Shown here piece by piece: positions 6,889 to 7,861 of a DNA stretch of 7,861 nucleotides. The notes below the pieces were generated by a model. That model saw only the letters and a program-made list of their open reading frames with translations, was not told where the DNA came from and ran no database searches. Source of the stretch: Vulcanimicrobiota bacterium (GTDB lineage Bacteria > Vulcanimicrobiota > Vulcanimicrobiia > Vulcanimicrobiales > Vulcanimicrobiaceae). The translations under genes and the position numbers were made by a program. The first letter of the stretch is position 1; each line of letters opens with the position of its first letter. The stretch covers positions 1 through 7,861 of the forward strand of contig JAFAHB010000083.1 of the NCBI GenBank assembly GCA_019237435.1, read 5' to 3'.

Positions 6889-7320
6889 ATGGTTATCGAT
6901 CACGTCGCGATCGTCGTCAAAGACCTAGATGCGACGGTGCGGTTCTACACGCAGACGCTCGGCTTCAAGGAAGTATTTAGGGAGGTCGTCTACGATCAAG
7001 GCGTGGAGACCGTAGGCTTGAAAGCGGGGGAGTCCTTCGTCGAGCTGCTGCTGCCCCTGGATGAGAGTTCTCCGGTCGCACGGTATCGCGGCGACGCCGA
7101 CGCAAAGCTGCATCATACGGCATATCGCGTGGCCGACATCGAGACGAAGCTTGCCGAGCTGAAAGCGGCCGGCGTGCGGTTGATCGACGAGCGTCCGCGC
7201 AAGGGCGCGCACGGGGCTCTGATCGCGTTTCTGCACCCGAAAGCAACGGGTGGAGTTCTCGTCGAGTTGTGTCAGCGCTCTACGGCGCCCCTCGACTCCG
7301 CTCGGGGTGACGAAGGCTGA
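6889..7320 (+). CDS. mce: Methylmalonyl-CoA epimerase
   Basis: A 143-residue vicinal-oxygen-chelate (glyoxalase-fold) metalloenzyme that interconverts (S)- and (R)-methylmalonyl-CoA, linking the carboxylase product to the mutase substrate. Two beta-alpha-beta-beta-beta modules are visible. The first begins IDHVAIVVKDLDATVRFY (metal ligand His5) and contains FVELLLPLDESSPVARY (Glu52). The second begins HHTAYRVADIE (ligand His76) and ends GGVLVELCQ (ligand Glu126), with RPRKGAHGALIAFLHPK between them. The native fold ends near CQR (130); the last residues (STAPLDSARGDEG) include the repeat-encoded tail. The start ATG lies 5 bases after the mutase stop, with AGAGGTGG about 13 bases upstream inside the mutase gene. 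The upstream in-frame extension back to 6520 is a shadow of the mutase gene. The stop overlaps the probable start of the next gene (CTGA). Confidence 0.95.
   Translation: MVIDHVAIVVKDLDATVRFYTQTLGFKEVFREVVYDQGVETVGLKAGESFVELLLPLDESSPVARYRGDADAKLHHTAYRVADIETKLAELKAAGVRLIDERPRKGAHGALIAFLHPKATGGVLVELCQRSTAPLDSARGDEG
7287..7311 (+). repeat. 25-base dispersed repeat, copy 3 (mce 3' end)
   Basis: Identical to copies 1 and 2 and read in the same frame as PLDSARGD, 3 codons before the mce stop. GGGGTGA at 7304-7310 lies 6 bases before the CTG at 7317, the same arrangement as copy 1 before the TTG of pccA. Its TGA (7308-7310) closes the downstream gene's frame. Confidence 0.9.
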
Positions 7321-7861
7321 TCTCCGGTAGGCTCGACCGGCGCCGGCGCGCGTTTGCTCTTTCGACCGTGGCGTCGGCGGCCATTCATCTCGTCGTTTTG
7401 ACGCTGCTGTTTGCCGCGGTTGCGAAGCTCCTTGTCGTGCGGGGTGAGAGAGAGCTCGTTTCGCAGACGAAGCTCGTTACCATTAAGAAGGAAATCTTGA
7501 GCACGCCGGCGCCGCCGCCACGACGAGTTAGACCCGTACGACAGCATCAATCGGCGCCGGCGGCACCGCAGCGCCGCGAAATCGCTAGAGAGACGACCGT
7601 CCCCGCACCGCCCGAAGTCCACCACGAGCCGATCATGCCCTCGAAAATCGAGCGTGACGAGGCGGGCTTTGCCCGCGAAGTCGCTCAGCTCAACGAGCAA
7701 AACGATCCGCACGCGATTCCGACCATCGATCCGGCCTCGCGCGAATCATCGACGAAGAGCTACGCGTTCGACATTCCCTCGTCAATGCGCGGCGACGAGC
7801 ATGGGAACGGCATCATCACGCCAACGCGCAGCTGGCATCAGGGCGAACTGGATTGCTATTA
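7317..7861 (+). CDS. TonB-like energy transducer, N-terminal part
   Basis: An open frame runs without a stop from after the TGA at 7308-7310 to the window end (181 complete codons), so the 3' end is missing. The translation begins with a basic patch (SGRLDRRRRAF). A single membrane helix follows at about residues 14-38 (IHLVVLTLLFAAVAKLLVV), then a Pro/Arg-rich region with PAPPPRR, SAPAAPQRR and VPAPPEVHH, then a polar segment to the edge. This is the layout of TonB-family proteins, which anchor in the inner membrane and pass energy to outer membrane receptors; the diagnostic C-terminal domain is not in view. The start is uncertain. CTG 7317 overlaps the mce stop (CTGA) and keeps the basic N-terminus; the next candidate, GTG 7368, would lose it. 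Other Pro-rich bitopic proteins (TolA-like, secretion components) are possible. A functional link with propionate metabolism is not evident. Confidence 0.65.
   Translation, partial: MISGRLDRRRRAFALSTVASAAIHLVVLTLLFAAVAKLLVVRGERELVSQTKLVTIKKEILSTPAPPPRRVRPVRQHQSAPAAPQRREIARETTVPAPPEVHHEPIMPSKIERDEAGFAREVAQLNEQNDPHAIPTIDPASRESSTKSYAFDIPSSMRGDEHGNGIITPTRSWHQGELDCY

Noticed and set aside
7337..7346. 10-base palindrome CCGGCGCCGG
   Set aside because: It is explained by Arg codons in the basic N-terminus of the TonB-like protein in GC-rich DNA.
7272..7712. 146-codon - strand frame at the right end
   Set aside because: It is antisense to the TonB-like frame and the mce tail. The + strand frame has a basic patch, membrane helix and Pro-rich region in the expected order, and stays open to the window end.

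Overview
This is a GC-rich, gene-dense window, almost all coding; no gene-free stretch exceeds 300 bases. Its theme is the propionyl-CoA to succinyl-CoA (methylmalonyl-CoA) route. It carries the 3' end of a propionyl-CoA carboxylase carboxyltransferase gene (pccB), a small DUF4337-type membrane protein, an enoyl-ACP reductase (fabI), a fused biotin carboxylase/biotin carrier subunit, the catalytic large subunit of methylmalonyl-CoA mutase, methylmalonyl-CoA epimerase, and the 5' end of a TonB-like protein. One gene, a secreted class-C-beta-lactamase-like serine hydrolase, lies on the opposite strand in the middle.

Layout: 2-3614 is a tight left operon on the + strand (pccB, DUF4337, fabI, pccA), with 4-base overlaps at two of its junctions. 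At 3620-5287 the serine hydrolase runs on the - strand. It ends 5 bases from pccA and starts 12 bases from the mutase gene, so it splits the pathway genes into two + strand blocks. At 5300-7861 is the right operon (mutase, epimerase, TonB-like protein, running off the window end).

How the genes work together: PccA and PccB would carboxylate propionyl-CoA to (S)-methylmalonyl-CoA, the epimerase would convert it to the (R) form, and the mutase would rearrange that to succinyl-CoA. The mutase lacks its cobalamin-binding domain, so a separate B12-binding subunit must be encoded elsewhere. FabI, a fatty-acid elongation enzyme, sits inside the carboxylase operon. This suggests a link to malonyl-CoA or fatty acid metabolism, but the sequence does not prove it.

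The most unusual signal is a 25-base repeat present as three identical copies (1863-1887, 3566-3590, 7287-7311). Each lies at the 3' end of a different gene, in the same orientation and the same reading frame, so FabI, PccA and the epimerase all carry the same C-terminal tail (PLDSARGD plus a few residues). At two copies the repeat's GGGGTGA also sits where a Shine-Dalgarno should be for the next, overlapping gene, and its TGA closes that gene's upstream frame.

Organism: a TonB-like protein with a secreted hydrolase suggests a high-GC diderm bacterium. FabI (not archaeal) and the mutase sequence style would fit a poorly cultured lineage such as Eremiobacterota/WPS-2 or a relative. That placement is a low-confidence impression, not derived from a marker gene.
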